A stretch of 64,000 bases of DNA from Mycolicibacterium wolinskyi (GTDB lineage Bacteria > Actinomycetota > Actinomycetes > Mycobacteriales > Mycobacteriaceae), in NCBI RefSeq assembly GCF_002101965.1, contig NZ_LQQA01000017.1:186001-250000 (forward strand), written 5' to 3'. This document shows, one piece after another, positions 62,200-64,000 of the stretch. Each line of letters starts with the position of its first letter. Position 1 is the stretch's first letter. The notes under the pieces are model-generated. The model was not told the DNA's origin. It ran no database searches and saw only the letters and a list, made by a program, of their open reading frames with translations. Made by a program: the position numbers and the translations under genes.

Positions 62200-62523
62200 C
62201 TACTCGCCCTCGGTGTGCTCGAGCAGGTCCTCGTGGATCTCGCGCAGCGCGATCGACAGCGGCTTCTCCTGCAGGCCGGGCTCGACCAGCGGACCGACGT
62301 ACTCAAGGATGCCGTCACCGAGCTGGTTGTAGTAATCGTTGATCTGGCGTGCTCGCTTGGCGGCGTAGATCACCAGCGCGTACTTGCTCGACGCGCGGTC
62401 CAGCAACTCGTCGATGGGCGGATTGGTGATGCCCAGCGGCGTGTCGTAGGCGCTGACACCGGACGAATCGATACCCAGGTCGTCCACAGCGGTCAGCTGC
62501 GTGTCGGCGTGCGGGGTGCTCAC
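62200..62523 (-). CDS. rpoZ: RNA polymerase omega subunit
   Basis: A 107-residue assembly subunit of RNA polymerase. It contains [38 protein letters not shown], the omega signature, and [25 protein letters not shown]. The GTG at 62523 has CAGGAGA eight bases upstream. The order gmk-rpoZ-coaBC-metK is conserved in actinobacteria. Confidence 0.97.
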   Translation of the reverse strand: MSTPHADTQLTAVDDLGIDSSGVSAYDTPLGITNPPIDELLDRASSKYALVIYAAKRARQINDYYNQLGDGILEYVGPLVEPGLQEKPLSIALREIHEDLLEHTEGE

Positions 62524-62614
62524 GAAAAAGTCTCCTGGCGGTTATGGCGAAAATGCTTGTGAACAGCGTGCTGGTGGCTCGCGGATCCGACGATCTCGGT
62601 CCCGGCGCAGTCAG

Positions 62615-63223
62615 TCATCGGCTGGCCACCAGCAAGGATACCAATTCGGCGCAGGCCGAATCCAACTGACGGTTCACCACGACCTGGTCAAAGTCGGACT
62701 TAGCGGCCATTTCGGCCCGCGCAGTCTCCAGCCGTCTGGCCATGACCTCGGGCGTCTCGGTGCCGCGCCCGGACAATCGGCTGACTAGTTCGTCCCAGCT
62801 GGGCGGCGCAAGGAAGACCGAGATCACCTCCGGCATCGCCTGCTTGACCGCCCTGGCGCCGGCGAGGTCGACCTCGATCAGCACCGGCCGGCCGGCGTTC
62901 GTCGCGTCCCGCACGGGCTGGGCCGGCGTTCCCGACCGGTGCAGACCGCCGTGGATCTCCGCCCATTCGAGCAGTGCTCCGTCATCGATCAGCTGTTGGA
63001 ACCGTTCGGGCGAGACGAAGGTGTAATCGACACCGTCGACTTCTCCCGGCCGCGGGGCTCGCGTCGTGACCGAGACGGAGAAATACAGGTCGGGAAGCCG
63101 TTCCCGCAGGCAGCGGACCACGGTGGACTTCCCGACGGCAGAGGGGCCGGACAACACCACGACGGGAGCCTTGACAACAGGCTCGTCGGTCGCGCGATGC
63201 CCGACCCCCCGGCCGGCGCTCAA
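62615..63223 (-). CDS. gmk: guanylate kinase
   Basis: A 202-residue enzyme phosphorylating GMP to GDP. P-loop [18 protein letters not shown] near residue 22, [31 protein letters not shown] near 50 and [17 protein letters not shown] near 85, [30 protein letters not shown] near 110. TTG at 63223 is preferred because AAGG is eight bases upstream; the frame stays open further but overlaps mihF. The start is 10 bp after the mihF stop. Confidence 0.95.
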   Translation of the reverse strand: MSAGRGVGHRATDEPVVKAPVVVLSGPSAVGKSTVVRCLRERLPDLYFSVSVTTRAPRPGEVDGVDYTFVSPERFQQLIDDGALLEWAEIHGGLHRSGTPAQPVRDATNAGRPVLIEVDLAGARAVKQAMPEVISVFLAPPSWDELVSRLSGRGTETPEVMARRLETARAEMAAKSDFDQVVVNRQLDSACAELVSLLVASR

Positions 63224-63233
63224 CCTCTGCGCC

Positions 63234-63551
63234 TTAGGACTGGTCGAACTTCTCCAGCAGGGCCTTGCGCTGACGATCACCGAGGCCACGCAGGCGGCGG
63301 GTCGGGGCGATTTCCAGCTCGGTCATGATCTCCTGGGCCTTGACCTTGCCGACCTTGGGCAGGGCCTCCAGCAGAGCGGAGACCTTCATCTTGCCCAAGA
63401 CCTCGTCGGTCTCGGCGTCGGTGAGCACCTGCTTGAGGTTGGTGCCGCCGCGCTTGAGCCGATCCTTGAGCTCAGCTCGCGCTCGACGTGCGGCAGCAGC
63501 CTTCTCCAACGCTGCCGCGCGCTGTTCGTCGGTCAACTGGGGAAGGGCCAC
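63234..63551 (-). CDS. mihF: mycobacterial integration host factor
   Basis: A 105-residue nucleoid-associated protein that binds and bends DNA and is essential in mycobacteria; it was first found as a host factor for phage L5 integration. It begins [34 protein letters not shown] and ends with a helix-two-turn-helix-like region ([43 protein letters not shown]). The GTG at 63551 follows GGAGGAA and gives the known N-terminus; the longer frame to 63644 is not used. Confidence 0.96.
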   Translation of the reverse strand: MALPQLTDEQRAAALEKAAAARRARAELKDRLKRGGTNLKQVLTDAETDEVLGKMKVSALLEALPKVGKVKAQEIMTELEIAPTRRLRGLGDRQRKALLEKFDQS

Positions 63552-63933
63552 GGGTTCCTCCGTCTCCTGGCAGTTACTTCTTTGGCCATCACTTGTTTTT
63601 TTCGGCTGGAGTGCAAACCAGCCAGCGACGACGACCGTACCCACGCCGGCCGACGAAAGCTAACCCCACCCCCTGGTTACGGCGCTAAAAGCCCAGCGTG
63701 TAGTGCGCTCCGGGGCCCCGCCGAAATCGGCCTCGATGACCGGGCCGACGTGGCCGAATCGGCCCGAATCCGCGGATATCCCTGCAGGTCAAGGGTTTTC
63801 GAGCACGTCCCGATCGACGGTCGGTTACGCCGCCACCGCGACGGCCACCGGCACGGGCCCGCCATCCGGCCGCGACAAGAAAATTTTCGCTGGTCACGGC
63901 GTGTCGGGCGTGTCGGAGCGTGACGAACCCGTC
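63552..63933. other. non-coding region upstream of mihF
   Basis: No believable gene is present; the frames that stay open here are short shadows with poor codon use. On the minus strand TTGACC (63792-63787) is the best -35-like element but no good -10 follows. TAACC at 63661 and GGTTA at 63675 form an imperfect inverted repeat, and AAAAAAAC lies close to the mihF leader. The long leader suggests transcription regulation of mihF, not further resolved. Confidence 0.5.
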
Positions 63934-63966
63934 AAAAAACACCGGTGGTGACGCCTAGCGGTCACC
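63934..63966 (-). terminator. possible terminator of a gene beyond the right edge
   Basis: On the minus strand GGTGAC (63966-63961) and GTCACC (63952-63947) form a perfect 6-bp stem with an 8-nt loop. Seven bases later comes a run of six T (63939-63934). It could end a transcript coming from beyond 64000, where pyrF is expected by synteny. The distance from stem to U run is longer than usual. Confidence 0.35.
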
Positions 63967-64000
63967 TAACCCACACATAGGGAATACACAGCTGAGCTAA

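Noticed and set aside
63960-63979. CACCTAACCCAC as a third IdeR box
   Set aside because: Only about 11 of 19 positions match and only one half-site is good.

Overview
This window looks like a chromosomal segment of a fast-growing mycobacterium, most likely Mycolicibacterium (Mycobacterium) smegmatis or a close relative. The evidence is high-GC DNA, many GTG/TTG starts, ATGA/GTGA start-stop overlaps, MmpS/MmpL, LprG-P55 and mIHF genes, and gene order that parallels M. tuberculosis Rv1388-Rv1423 (mihF, gmk, rpoZ, coaBC, metK, BVMO, cyp132, AraC regulator, lipase, priA, fmt, rsmB, rpe, ribG, p55, lprG, riboflavin synthase, ribBA, ribH, uvrC, rapZ, yvcK, whiA). The species call is inference from memory of these proteins; no database was searched.

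Layout: 1-4.9 kb is a Dpp/Cnt-type ABC importer (Tat lipoprotein SBP, two permeases, fused double ATPase) behind a good IdeR iron-box match, divergent from a MATE exporter. ppc follows at 6.5-9.3 kb, with three 26-bp tandem repeats between its stop and the MATE stop. 9.4-17.4 kb is a sugar/polyol catabolic operon (RbsB/RbsA/RbsC-type ABC, GatD-like polyol dehydrogenase, FGGY kinase, SorC regulator, DeoC aldolase) ending at a strong bidirectional terminator. 17.5-20.8 kb is the glycolytic cluster gap-pgk-tpiA-secG. 20.9-25.8 kb is mmpS-mmpL plus a signal-less solute-binding-domain protein, divergent from a TetR gene; the shared promoter has an IdeR-like box and a TetR-like inverted repeat. 25.8-29.5 kb is a TetR-led cluster of a sterol-desaturase-type hydroxylase, a SOUL protein and an SRPBCC-epimerase fusion. 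An SLC13-type anion permease with a 3' frameshift follows.

31.2-36.3 kb is the tightly coupled uvrC-rapZ-yvcK-whiA operon. 36.3-39.3 kb has gamma-glutamyltransferase, a GNAT enzyme and a PH-domain membrane protein. Riboflavin genes (ribH, ribBA, riboflavin synthase, ribD) are spread over 39.3-45.6 kb and flank the lprG-p55 lipid-transport operon. 45.6-54.6 kb holds rpe, rsmB, fmt, a TIM-barrel protein, lemA, a DUF2207 protein, a helicase-motif-less priA and a YhhN-family membrane protein. 54.6-59.5 kb holds a lipase, an AraC regulator, a frameshifted CYP132-like P450 and a Baeyer-Villiger monooxygenase. 59.6-63.6 kb is metK, coaBC, rpoZ, gmk and mihF.

The main observations are: two separate IdeR-like boxes in front of a metallophore-type importer and an MmpS/MmpL exporter; an apparently undescribed polyol or deoxy-sugar operon that funnels into DeoC; and two one-base frameshifts in G runs (SLC13 permease and P450), which may be real mutations or sequence errors.
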